Assembly: GCA_026983775.1 (NCBI GenBank)
Contig: JALSTK010000148.1
Location: 1 to 37,449, forward strand
Origin: Calditrichia bacterium
Lineage (GTDB): Bacteria > Calditrichota > Calditrichia > Calditrichales > Calditrichaceae
Reading direction: 5' to 3'
DNA length: 37,449 nucleotides
Position 1 is the first letter of the stretch, and each line of letters opens with the position of its first letter. A program made the position numbers and the translations under genes. The notes below the pieces were generated by a model, which saw only the letters and a list, made by a program, of their open reading frames with translations, had not been told where the DNA came from and made no database searches. This document shows positions 27,355 through 35,511 of this stretch, in pieces.

Positions 27355-30300
27355 ATGCAAATGAGATTTTATTTCAAGAATATTTTAAAAATAATCCCAT
27401 TCCTGATTTTCTGGATGGTCCTAGAATCGAACGGAGTGGCTTTCGCTCAGACGGGATCGGGCTCGAAAGGTGTTGACACGCTTTTTAAAAAGCTGTCCAC
27501 CGAAGATCTGATTAAAATTCGAAAATACTATAATTCAAAGGTTCAGAAGCTTCGCAACCAGGAAGAAATGTACCGAACCGAAGGCATGGATTGGAGCCAA
27601 ACCTTTTTAAAGGAGAAGGGGTCCAAGGTCAAAGACCGGGATAAACTGTATATCCGGCTGGCCGAATTCTATATCGAAGATGCCGACCGCTATTATGACT
27701 CCCAGGTGGATCAGTATGATTCTTTGTATGCGATCTATGAGAAGAAGCAGGATCAATTCGATCGAAAAGAAATCGAGGTAGAACCGACTCCGCCCGAATT
27801 CCCTAAGCACGACTATTCAAAAGCCATCTCTTTTTATGACCAAATTCTAAACGAATATCCGGGAAGTCAATATGCTGATGATGCCCTGTACAGTAAAGCC
27901 TGGTTACTGGAAAAAATGGACCGGGGTGAAGAAAGCCGAAAAATTTATCGCGAAGTAATCGACAAATATCCGGATAGCCGTTTTGCGCCCGAATCTTATA
28001 TGCGCTTGGCGGAATATTATTTTTCCCCCCGGGAAGATAAAACGAGCGAAGAACAACAGGTGGTTGAATTGCGAAAAGCGATTCAGCTTTATAAAAATGT
28101 TCTTAAGTATCGTAATTCCAAAAGATACGACGAAGCCTTGTATAAATTGGGCTGGAGCTATTACAAGTTGGCCAGCCGGGATCCGAAATATTATAATGAC
28201 GCCATTACTTACTTTGTGATGGTTGCCGATGATATCGACCGTGCTCAGAAATTAGACCCCCAGGCTAAAATATCCAACTTTGACGTCAAAGATGAAGCCA
28301 TTCAGTATATCGGAATCAGCTTTACGGATGATGCCTATACCAAACACGGTGTGGATAGAGCCCGGCGCCTTATCGAACGTATCGGAGATCGTCCCTACGG
28401 ACCGGAAATTATTCAGGCTATGGGACGCACCTATCAGAAGATCGACGAACCGGCCAAGGCTATTTATGCTTATCAAACCTTGCTTGATATGTATCCCTAT
28501 TATCCCAGTGCACCTGAGATTCAACAGAATATCGTACAATCGCTCTTTGCTTTGGGAAAGGATGCCGATGCCTATCAAGCCCGAAAGAATCTTTACGAGA
28601 AATATAATTCCAAGTCGGATTGGTATGCCCGATTGGATAGCTCGGATACACCCGATAAGGTGAAATACCTGACTGCGGCCTACAAATACAGTGAAGAGGC
28701 TTTACGTACCAATATTTTGATCGATTTACAAAAGGCCGAAGAGTTGCAAGCCAGTAAAAAACCCGCCCGCTCCGAATATGAAAGTGTGGCCGATCTGTGC
28801 AAAACATACCTGACTTTATTTCCTGCCGATTCCAATGCCTATGATGTGAACTGGTCGTATGCCTATTTACTGGATAGTCGATTAGGACGATTTGAGGATG
28901 CCTTTAACGAATATATCCGGGTGAGCAATGACTATTCGGAAGATTCGCATCGGGAAGATGCTGCTCTGAACGCCGTCGGTGTGGCGGATACGTTGGTCAA
29001 ACTTAAATTTGGTAAAGAAGATACGCTCAAGAAGTTTAATCTGGCCGATGTTGCCAAACTCAGTCCGGAAGCACTTACACCCGAAGAAACCCGTCTCATC
29101 GAAGCGTACGACAATTATATTCGCCTGTTTCCTTCGGGTAAATATACGCCTAATTTCCTGGCTGCGGCCGGTGGTATCTATTATAATCACAAAAAATTTG
29201 CCGAAGCGAAGATATATTTTCAAACCCTGGTAAAACGGTTTCCGGGAGCCGAGCAGGAAAGCTTAGCTTTGCGTTCCATTATGGATTCCTATTTTGCTCT
29301 GGGCCGCTTTAAAGATTCGGAGATGATGGCAAAAAGAATTCTTAATGAACCCAATGTATCCCAGGAACAAAAGACATTTGCCATGCAGCGAATGGGCCAG
29401 GCCATATTTAAAAATGCCGAGTACCTGGAAGAGCAGGGTGATTATTTTACAGCCGCCAGTGAATTCTACCGGGTATTTACCGATGCTCCGGAAGAACCTA
29501 AAATTGTGGAAACAGCTCTTTTTCGTAGTGGACTGGATTATCAAAAAGCCAAAGACTGGTTAAGAGCGATTAGTGTATATGATACACTGGCCATTCATTA
29601 CCCGAAATCAAAGTTTTCACTTCCTGCTTTGCAGAATATGGCCGAAGATTACAAAGAACTGGATCGTTATGTGGATGCTGCCAAAGTCTATGAGCGTATA
29701 TTTACGGATTTCAGAAAAGATAAGAATGCCGATGCCGCCCTGTATAATGCCGGTTTCTACTATAAAAAAGGCAAAGATTGGGAAAATGCGATTCGTATCA
29801 ATAAAGAGTATATTCAACAATACCCGGATCAATCCTATGCCGTCGATCTCTTCTTTGCCAATGCGGACCTCTATCTGAAATTAAAGAATGAGGTAGAGGC
29901 GAATAAGATCTATCAGGAATTTGCCCAAAAATATCCGGACGATCCACGCACGGTAACCGCTTTTTATGAACGGGGTAATTATTATCTTGAAAACGGTCAA
30001 CCGGAACTGGCAAAAGCGGAATACAATAAAGCCATCCAGCGCAGCGAGAATTTCAAAAAACAGGGTAAGAATCCCAATGGTTATATTGCAGGCGAGGCAG
30101 TTAACAAACTGGCCGAAATTTTACATAAAGATTATGCTGCCATTCAGTTGAAGCAACCGCAAAGCAATATCAAGGCCAATCTGGCCCGTCTGAGAAATTT
30201 AATGGGACAATTAAATGACGCCTATAGTAAAGTGCTGTCCTTCGGTTCTCCCCGAAGTTTCGAAGCTACCTATGATATTGCCCGTTCCTATGAAGAGTTT

Positions 30301-32148
30301 GCAGCGAAATATGCCAACATGGAAGTTGATCCGAATTTACCGGCGGATAAGCAATTTGTAGAAAAGAAAAAAATAAACGATGCCGCCGCTGCTCTTTATG
30401 AGAAAGCAGTGGAGGAATATAAGCAGGTTGTGGATAAAATACCGGTGATTGCCGAGAAATTGGGTGTTGACATGAATGCCACTACACCCGATACGTTACT
30501 GACAATATCTGCGGAGGAAGATACTTCAGCCGAAATGAGTAATCAAATCAAGCGGGCCAAAGAGATGGATTCAACCAGGACGATGGCCCGAAAATGGTAT
30601 GCCAAAGCTAAAGATAAAATTTCCGAATTACTCTATACCGAGGCATCTCTGACCACTCAGAATGTGGAACGAGCCGTAGCTATCCAGGCACCGCAGAAAG
30701 ATCCGGTTCAGCGATTGATCTTTAAAAGAGCTGTTTTGGCAAAGGTTGCCGCTCCGGCGATTGCTCAAACTATAAAAGCCCATATTCGTAATATTGAGGA
30801 AGGAAAAAAATTAGGTCTTTCCAATAAATATATCGAAGAATCCAAACGGCAAATTTTATTGACTTCTAATTTAATGTCCACTGAATTTGAAAAATTATCT
30901 TATTCGGCCCTGGATCAATTCAGGAAGAAAATAGATGAAGTGAAAAAGCTGGTGGAAAAAGACTTTGGTGCAAAAAATGCCCAGGGACTCGATTATTACG
31001 CCCTGGATAATGATGCCAGCCAATTGATTGATTATATAAAGATTCTGGCGGAACAGACCATCACCGATTATACAAATACACTTAAGCTTGCCGACGAACA
31101 TGGAATTAAAAACGATTTGGTCAGCAATACCCAGGATCGTTTGTTACGCTTTGCCCTGGAAATAGGTAACCAGATGCAGGCACTGGCCGATTCGTCCAAG
31201 AATATGAGTGCCTATTATAAGACTCGTTTTGATAGCACACAAAACTATAATTATGACGATGCAACCGGTTTCTTCGAAAATTATTTTTATTCTTTAGGTG
31301 ATAATTCCAAAGAAATCATGGATCAGGCTTTTCAGGTGCAGCAGGAATATAATATTCATAGTTTATGGGCCAATAAGTTACTGCTGAAATTAATCGAATT
31401 GGATCCGGCCACATACTCCGCCAATGTGGAAAAAGAAAAGGTGGAAATATTCAGCGATCCGAGCTGGAAATATTCCACGACCTACTTTAAAGAGGTCTGG
31501 CCGAAACCTGAATTCGATGACAGTAACTGGAAAAAGGTGCGTATTGTACCCAGTTTCCAGAACCAGTTTGCAAAATGGAATGTGGATCCACAGGCCATCT
31601 GGGTCAACAATAGCCAGCAACCGGCAGCCGATTCTTTACAGTCGGATTCTACCCTGTCTACCGATAGTTTGCAAACGTCAGGTATGGCCGGTACCGATTC
31701 TACGGCTATATCGACCGATTCATTAGCCATGGGTTCACCGCTTTCATCGACGGATACCCTGGTCTTTTTCAGGAAAAATTTTGAATTGAAGGGGACTCCC
31801 CTCGGCGGCGCTATCTATATTACTGCAGATGAAGATTTCAGGATTTATCTGAATGGTGAATATCTGCTGGATGACAGCCTGAATAATTATTCTGTAGTGG
31901 ATTCATTGGATTATTATACATTTGATATTTTCCTTAAGAAAGGTAAGAATTTAATTGCGGTTGATGTGGAAGATAAGGACCTGACCGCAAAGGGTTTAAA
32001 ATTTTATGCATACTTTGAATTATTACCCGCGGATATTACGGCTGCGGCCGAAGAAAAAGCTAAAGTAAAAAAGGTATTTGTCGATCCTACGATATTAAGA
32101 AGGGTGAACATACTTAGCCGTAATCGCATATCCCTAAAACAGAGGTAA
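27355..32148 (+). CDS. Giant exported TPR protein with C-terminal beta domain
   Basis: A 1597-residue protein with a signal peptide (cleavage after V-A-F-A, about residue 31). From about residue 35 to 1000 it is a long TPR array with many copies of the Y-P-x-S-x-[YF]-A pattern (E-Y-P-G-S-Q-Y-A-D-D-A, K-Y-P-D-S-R-F-A, H-Y-P-K-S-K-F-S). Residues about 1000-1360 are helical without clear repeats. Residues about 1366-1570 look like a galactose-binding-type beta sandwich (F-D-D-S-N-W, then F-F-R-K-N-F-E-L and D-F-R-I-Y-L-N-G-E-Y). This domain is interrupted by a Ser/Asp/Thr-rich low-complexity segment at about 1420-1468. It starts 45 bases after the previous TPR gene. A second in-frame ATG lies two codons in. 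A structural periplasmic role is inferred; carbohydrate binding is possible. Confidence 0.7.
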   Translation: MQMRFYFKNILKIIPFLIFWMVLESNGVAFAQTGSGSKGVDTLFKKLSTEDLIKIRKYYNSKVQKLRNQEEMYRTEGMDWSQTFLKEKGSKVKDRDKLYIRLAEFYIEDADRYYDSQVDQYDSLYAIYEKKQDQFDRKEIEVEPTPPEFPKHDYSKAISFYDQILNEYPGSQYADDALYSKAWLLEKMDRGEESRKIYREVIDKYPDSRFAPESYMRLAEYYFSPREDKTSEEQQVVELRKAIQLYKNVLKYRNSKRYDEALYKLGWSYYKLASRDPKYYNDAITYFVMVADDIDRAQKLDPQAKISNFDVKDEAIQYIGISFTDDAYTKHGVDRARRLIERIGDRPYGPEIIQAMGRTYQKIDEPAKAIYAYQTLLDMYPYYPSAPEIQQNIVQSLFALGKDADAYQARKNLYEKYNSKSDWYARLDSSDTPDKVKYLTAAYKYSEEALRTNILIDLQKAEELQASKKPARSEYESVADLCKTYLTLFPADSNAYDVNWSYAYLLDSRLGRFEDAFNEYIRVSNDYSEDSHREDAALNAVGVADTLVKLKFGKEDTLKKFNLADVAKLSPEALTPEETRLIEAYDNYIRLFPSGKYTPNFLAAAGGIYYNHKKFAEAKIYFQTLVKRFPGAEQESLALRSIMDSYFALGRFKDSEMMAKRILNEPNVSQEQKTFAMQRMGQAIFKNAEYLEEQGDYFTAASEFYRVFTDAPEEPKIVETALFRSGLDYQKAKDWLRAISVYDTLAIHYPKSKFSLPALQNMAEDYKELDRYVDAAKVYERIFTDFRKDKNADAALYNAGFYYKKGKDWENAIRINKEYIQQYPDQSYAVDLFFANADLYLKLKNEVEANKIYQEFAQKYPDDPRTVTAFYERGNYYLENGQPELAKAEYNKAIQRSENFKKQGKNPNGYIAGEAVNKLAEILHKDYAAIQLKQPQSNIKANLARLRNLMGQLNDAYSKVLSFGSPRSFEATYDIARSYEEFAAKYANMEVDPNLPADKQFVEKKKINDAAAALYEKAVEEYKQVVDKIPVIAEKLGVDMNATTPDTLLTISAEEDTSAEMSNQIKRAKEMDSTRTMARKWYAKAKDKISELLYTEASLTTQNVERAVAIQAPQKDPVQRLIFKRAVLAKVAAPAIAQTIKAHIRNIEEGKKLGLSNKYIEESKRQILLTSNLMSTEFEKLSYSALDQFRKKIDEVKKLVEKDFGAKNAQGLDYYALDNDASQLIDYIKILAEQTITDYTNTLKLADEHGIKNDLVSNTQDRLLRFALEIGNQMQALADSSKNMSAYYKTRFDSTQNYNYDDATGFFENYFYSLGDNSKEIMDQAFQVQQEYNIHSLWANKLLLKLIELDPATYSANVEKEKVEIFSDPSWKYSTTYFKEVWPKPEFDDSNWKKVRIVPSFQNQFAKWNVDPQAIWVNNSQQPAADSLQSDSTLSTDSLQTSGMAGTDSTAISTDSLAMGSPLSSTDTLVFFRKNFELKGTPLGGAIYITADEDFRIYLNGEYLLDDSLNNYSVVDSLDYYTFDIFLKKGKNLIAVDVEDKDLTAKGLKFYAYFELLPADITAAAEEKAKVKKVFVDPTILRRVNILSRNRISLKQR

Positions 32149-32154
32149 ACCCGT

Positions 32155-32484
32155 ATGAAGCCTGTACATGTATTCAGTACAATGATTCTGTTTTTTTGTA
32201 TCATGTTCACGCATCCTCTGCTGGCCCAGAATGCAGACAGCACCCAGGCCGGTAATCAGCAGATTGTGGAATTGGGAGCTACGGAGATTAAGATTGCGAT
32301 CGAGGCTCCTCAGGTAAAACTATTCACCAACCGTATTAAACCCGAATTCGATGAAGTCAATCTGGATAAATCGTTTCGCGAAGAAATTATCGGTCAGGGT
32401 GAACAGTTAAAGTTTGAGAACAAAGCGAAAAGTACAAAACCCGAAATCATAGACATTTCAAAATTAATTAGTAAACTAAGGTAA
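32155..32484 (+). CDS. Small exported protein of unknown function
   Basis: A 109-residue protein. A signal peptide (hydrophobic residues about 7-22, cut after L-L-A) is followed by a mature part of about 85 residues, mostly extended and charged: E-I-K-I-A-I-E-A-P-Q-V, then K-P-E-F-D-E-V-N-L-D-K-S-F-R-E-E-I, ending in a short basic helix. I do not recognise a family. It starts six bases after the giant TPR gene and precedes the TolQ homologue by 34 bases, so it is probably a periplasmic component of the same machine. Confidence 0.6.
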   Translation: MKPVHVFSTMILFFCIMFTHPLLAQNADSTQAGNQQIVELGATEIKIAIEAPQVKLFTNRIKPEFDEVNLDKSFREEIIGQGEQLKFENKAKSTKPEIIDISKLISKLR

Positions 32485-32518
32485 AAGAACAAATTAATAC
32501 TTAAGGAGGGATTTATTC

Positions 32519-33175
32519 ATGTTCTTAGCCCAATTTGGTGAAGCTTTTAAACCTTCTACCGAAGGTTCTTTATTCATGTACACGATTGCGCTCTTTGGGG
32601 CTATTGCCATTGCCATTGCAATCGAACGTATTTACTATATTGTCATTCGTTCGAATGTAAATGCCGACAGGTTTATGGGTGAAATACGGAAACTCGTTGC
32701 CGGCGGGAATATGGAACGGGCCATTCAGCTCTGTGAACAGGGAAAACAAAAAGCTCTGCCTTTTGTTGTACTGCGGGGTTTGAAAAGAGCCAATGAGAGT
32801 GATGCTCTGGATTTCAGGGCTATTCAGAATGCGGTTGATGAAGGAACACTGGAAGTGATTCCGCGTTTAAAAGAACGTACGAATTATTTATCTATGCTTG
32901 CGAACGTTGCCACTCTAACCGGACTGATGGGTACGATTTATGGTCTGATCTTATCCTTCCAGGCTGTAGGTTCTCAGACCGTTTCGGAAGCCGATAAAAG
33001 CCGCTTGCTGGCCCAGGGTATTGCAGCCGCAATGAATACAACTATTTTTGGTCTAATGGTAGCTATTCCTACCCTAATCGTTTACACCTATGTGGTCAAT
33101 CGTACGACGAAGATTATTGATGAATTAGACGAACATCTCGTTAAATTAATTAACTTGATTACCGGCAACCGTTAA
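32519..33175 (+). CDS. MotA/TolQ/ExbB family proton-channel protein
   Basis: A 218-residue protein with the three membrane helices of the TolQ/ExbB family: residues about 19-40, then after a cytoplasmic loop the conserved pair at about 125-149 (L-A-N-V-A-T-L-T-G-L-M-G-T-I-Y-G-L) and 163-190 (A-M-N-T-T-I-F-G-L-M-V-A-I-P). These form the ring that surrounds a TolR/ExbD dimer and converts proton flow into movement. A strong TTAAGGAGGG ribosome site precedes it. Two TolR/ExbD genes follow directly. The TolQ, ExbB and AglR subtypes cannot be told apart by eye. Confidence 0.9.
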   Translation: MFLAQFGEAFKPSTEGSLFMYTIALFGAIAIAIAIERIYYIVIRSNVNADRFMGEIRKLVAGGNMERAIQLCEQGKQKALPFVVLRGLKRANESDALDFRAIQNAVDEGTLEVIPRLKERTNYLSMLANVATLTGLMGTIYGLILSFQAVGSQTVSEADKSRLLAQGIAAAMNTTIFGLMVAIPTLIVYTYVVNRTTKIIDELDEHLVKLINLITGNR

Positions 33176-33203
33176 TAAAATAAAAAACTGAAGGATGTGA
33201 TCC

Positions 33204-33758
33204 ATGGCTTTTAAACCTTCATTACGCAGTAACAATGAAGAAGTCGATATGGAATTGGACATCCGTCCGGTAATGAACCTGATGGTTGTTTTAATTCCGC
33301 TTCTTATCGCCAGTGCAGAATGGGTGAAGCTCAGTATTATTGAAATTAATGTCCCGCCTGCCAAAACAGCCGGAGTCGGATCGGGTGAATCGGATCAGCA
33401 ACAGGTAAAAGAAAAACAACTTCATCTGGGGCTCAAGATAGCGATCGCTCACGAAGGGATTACTATTGGTAATGCGGTGGCATTATTGGCTGGTGACAAC
33501 GCAGAAGGCCCTACGGTGGGGCTTACCGCGGACGGCAAATATGATTTTGCCAAATTGCGTGAAAAATTAATTGAACTAAAGAAAAAGGTTCTGGGTAAAG
33601 GTTTTGTAGATGAAAACAGGGCGGTGATTACCGCCTCGGCTGATATTCCCTATCAAACAATCATCGACGTGATGGATAATCTGCAAACTTATAAAGACGC
33701 CGAAGGGAACGTTAAACCGCTCTTCCCGGAAATCAATTTCAGTAAAATAATGGACTAA
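33204..33758 (+). CDS. ExbD/TolR family protein with Asn in place of the channel Asp
   Basis: A 184-residue protein with a short cytoplasmic N-terminus, one membrane helix (about residues 22-41) and a periplasmic domain. In ExbD/TolR the helix begins N-x-T-P-x-x-D, with Asp as the proton carrier. Here it reads D19-I-R-P-V-M-N25, so the carrier position is Asn and the preceding Asn position is Asp. The codon at residue 25 is AAC. The periplasmic part is longer than usual and has a Gly/Ser/Gln linker near residues 55-70. It shares the opening M-A-F-K-P-S with the next gene, suggesting an old duplication. It may be a non-conducting partner in a mixed dimer; that is inference. Confidence 0.85.
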   Translation: MAFKPSLRSNNEEVDMELDIRPVMNLMVVLIPLLIASAEWVKLSIIEINVPPAKTAGVGSGESDQQQVKEKQLHLGLKIAIAHEGITIGNAVALLAGDNAEGPTVGLTADGKYDFAKLREKLIELKKKVLGKGFVDENRAVITASADIPYQTIIDVMDNLQTYKDAEGNVKPLFPEINFSKIMD

Positions 33759-33782
33759 AAATGAAGATGGGGTAACTATTCC

Positions 33783-34268
33783 ATGGCTTTTAAACCATCT
33801 AAATCAAAGAGGAACCTCGGTAAAGAAGAGGGTACGCTGAATATGAACTCAATGATGGACATGATGACCATCATTTTGCTCTTCCTGTTAAAATCATTTT
33901 CTACCGAGGGGGCATTGGTAACACCTTCTCAGCAATTGCGGCTCCCTGTCTCCACGGCTGCGGAAAAAGCCAAAAAGCAGGTTAGCGTATCGATTGCCAA
34001 AGATGCATTACTGGTAAATGATGAGCCTCTTATTTCAACCAATGAAATTCCAAAAGATCAGATGTTGATTCCCGCTCTGGCCATGAAACTTTCGGACTAT
34101 GCCAAGCAAGAACGCGATCTTGAAGTAGAGGTAGGTAAAGTGTTTAACCATGAGATCATCATAGAAGGTGATGAAAAAATACCCTTTGAATTACTTTTTA
34201 AAGTTATGTTCACCTGTAGTAAATCCGATTTTTACAAGATGCGACTTTTAACGATTAAAAAAGGCTAA
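33783..34268 (+). CDS. ExbD/TolR family protein
   Basis: A 161-residue protein, the second TolR/ExbD of the operon. After a basic N-terminus the membrane helix starts N20-M-N-S-M-M-D26-M-M, so the proton-carrying Asp26 is present in the expected place. The periplasmic domain (about residues 60-161) carries a V-S-V-S-I-A-K-D-A-L-L-V-N-D strand pattern and ends F-E-L-L-F-K-V-M-F-T-C-S-K-S-D-F, close to family norms. It starts 24 bases after its paralogue. One TolQ with two different TolR proteins is also the composition of the AglRQS motor of Myxococcus. Confidence 0.88.
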   Translation: MAFKPSKSKRNLGKEEGTLNMNSMMDMMTIILLFLLKSFSTEGALVTPSQQLRLPVSTAAEKAKKQVSVSIAKDALLVNDEPLISTNEIPKDQMLIPALAMKLSDYAKQERDLEVEVGKVFNHEIIIEGDEKIPFELLFKVMFTCSKSDFYKMRLLTIKKG

Positions 34269-34307
34269 AAAAGTTAAAATCTGCAATTAAAAAAAGAGTA
34301 TAGAAAT

Positions 34308-35396
34308 ATGCCAAGTGCACAACAAACTAAAAAAGCTACCGATGGCGGTAAATACAGGCTCCGTGCTTTTCCCAAGGAGTTCGAGAGGAATTTCTGGGAA
34401 ACGGCGGATAAGAGGTACTACCTTATCCTCATTACATCGTTTATCGTTGTCTATGGAATCGTCATTTATCTGGCTAATGTTAAATACTCCAAAGAACAAT
34501 TGGAAAGCCAGATAAGACAGAAATATATCCAGAAATTTTATCAGGCTGAAATCATCACCGAAACACCTCCTGCCAAAGAAGAGCAGGGAACCGGTTTGGA
34601 AACGACTGCCCAGGAACAAAAGCCTCAGACGGATCAGCGGGCGCAAAGGGATCAGGGAAAGCGAGCCGAGGTGCGGGGCCAGTCTGCTGCAGAACGCCGT
34701 TCAGCTGCCAGGGCAAGGGCTGCGTCCAGAGCCAGACAACGGGCCTCTATGGAGCAGGCGGTAGCCGGTACAGGGGTTCTTGCTGAACTTTCGGCAAGTG
34801 GCGGTGGCGGCACCGGGGAGGCAGTCTACGATGCACTCGGTGAACAAGGTAAAACCGGAGGTATGGGCAATTTGGATCAGGTCCTGAACGGTGTCGGTGG
34901 CTTACAAAGCGCCTCTGCTTCCAGTCGCAGGTCGCAATTGGGTGCCCGTAAGTTAGGCGGCGGGACCGGAGCAGGTGAAGCCGGTATTGACGATTTGATT
35001 GAAGGGGGTATTGGTCCTACCGGTTCGGCCACTGTTGCCAGACGCGGAAATTTTACGATCAAATTTACCAAGGGTAATGTGAGCGGTCGTGCTTCAAAAC
35101 AAACCTCCCGTTCGGCGGAAGCGATTGGAAGAATCATCAATACGCATACCGACGCTATTATGAGTTGCTATAAAAAGGAAGCCCGTCTTAATCCCAATCT
35201 AAAGGGAAGTTTAACCGTTATCTTTACCATTCGCGCCAATGGCCGTGTTTCCAGGATACGTTTTGGAAATTCAACCCTCAGAAACAGAAAAATCGAAGCG
35301 TGTGTGAAAAGCCGTATCCGCAGTTGGCGCTTTGCGCCCATCAATCCTAAAGAGGGGGATGTCACCTTTAGACAAAAATTTATTTTCAGCAGTTAA
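34308..35396 (+). CDS. AgmX/TonB-like energy-transducer protein
   Basis: A 362-residue protein anchored by one membrane helix (residues about 38-57) after a cytoplasmic N-terminus. A long Gln/Arg/Ala-rich segment (about 85-150) and a Gly-rich segment (about 160-240) should span the periplasm. The last 95 residues form an AgmX/PglI-type TonB-like domain: I-N-T-H-T-D-A-I-M-S-C-Y, then L-K-G-S-L-T-V-I-F-T-I, G-R-V-S and I-E-A-C-V-K-S-R-I-R-S-W-R-F. The two cysteines typical of this tail are present and may pair. The domain order fits a protein that carries motion from the TolQ/TolR motor toward the outer membrane. It is the last gene before the terminator. Confidence 0.82.
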   Translation: MPSAQQTKKATDGGKYRLRAFPKEFERNFWETADKRYYLILITSFIVVYGIVIYLANVKYSKEQLESQIRQKYIQKFYQAEIITETPPAKEEQGTGLETTAQEQKPQTDQRAQRDQGKRAEVRGQSAAERRSAARARAASRARQRASMEQAVAGTGVLAELSASGGGGTGEAVYDALGEQGKTGGMGNLDQVLNGVGGLQSASASSRRSQLGARKLGGGTGAGEAGIDDLIEGGIGPTGSATVARRGNFTIKFTKGNVSGRASKQTSRSAEAIGRIINTHTDAIMSCYKKEARLNPNLKGSLTVIFTIRANGRVSRIRFGNSTLRNRKIEACVKSRIRSWRFAPINPKEGDVTFRQKFIFSS

Positions 35397-35424
35397 AAAT
35401 ATACTATGAATAAAATCTCTCAAG

Positions 35425-35449
35425 AAAGCCGCCCGGAGCGGCTTTTTTT
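35425..35449 (+). terminator. Intrinsic terminator of the TPR/Tol operon
   Basis: AAAGCCGC (35425-35432) pairs with GCGGCTTT (35438-35445) around the loop CCGGA, followed by T's to 35449. Stem, loop and T-run are all standard. It lies 29 bases after the AgmX-like gene. Confidence 0.85.
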
Positions 35450-35451
35450 GT

Positions 35452-35480
35452 TTGGAATACTTTCTTTAAATTTTTAAATT
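35452..35480 (+). promoter_or_regulatory. Candidate promoter of aspS
   Basis: TTGGAA (35452-35457; TTTG at 35451-35454) and TAAATT (35475-35480) are separated by 17 bases, immediately behind the terminator. The predicted transcript start near 35487 lies 25 bases before the TTG start at 35512. This is consistent with that start and not with an upstream TTG at 35479, which would fall in the -10 box. Confidence 0.45.
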
Positions 35481-35511
35481 GTGCCCCAATTTACTAACCG
35501 GAGATCCAATA

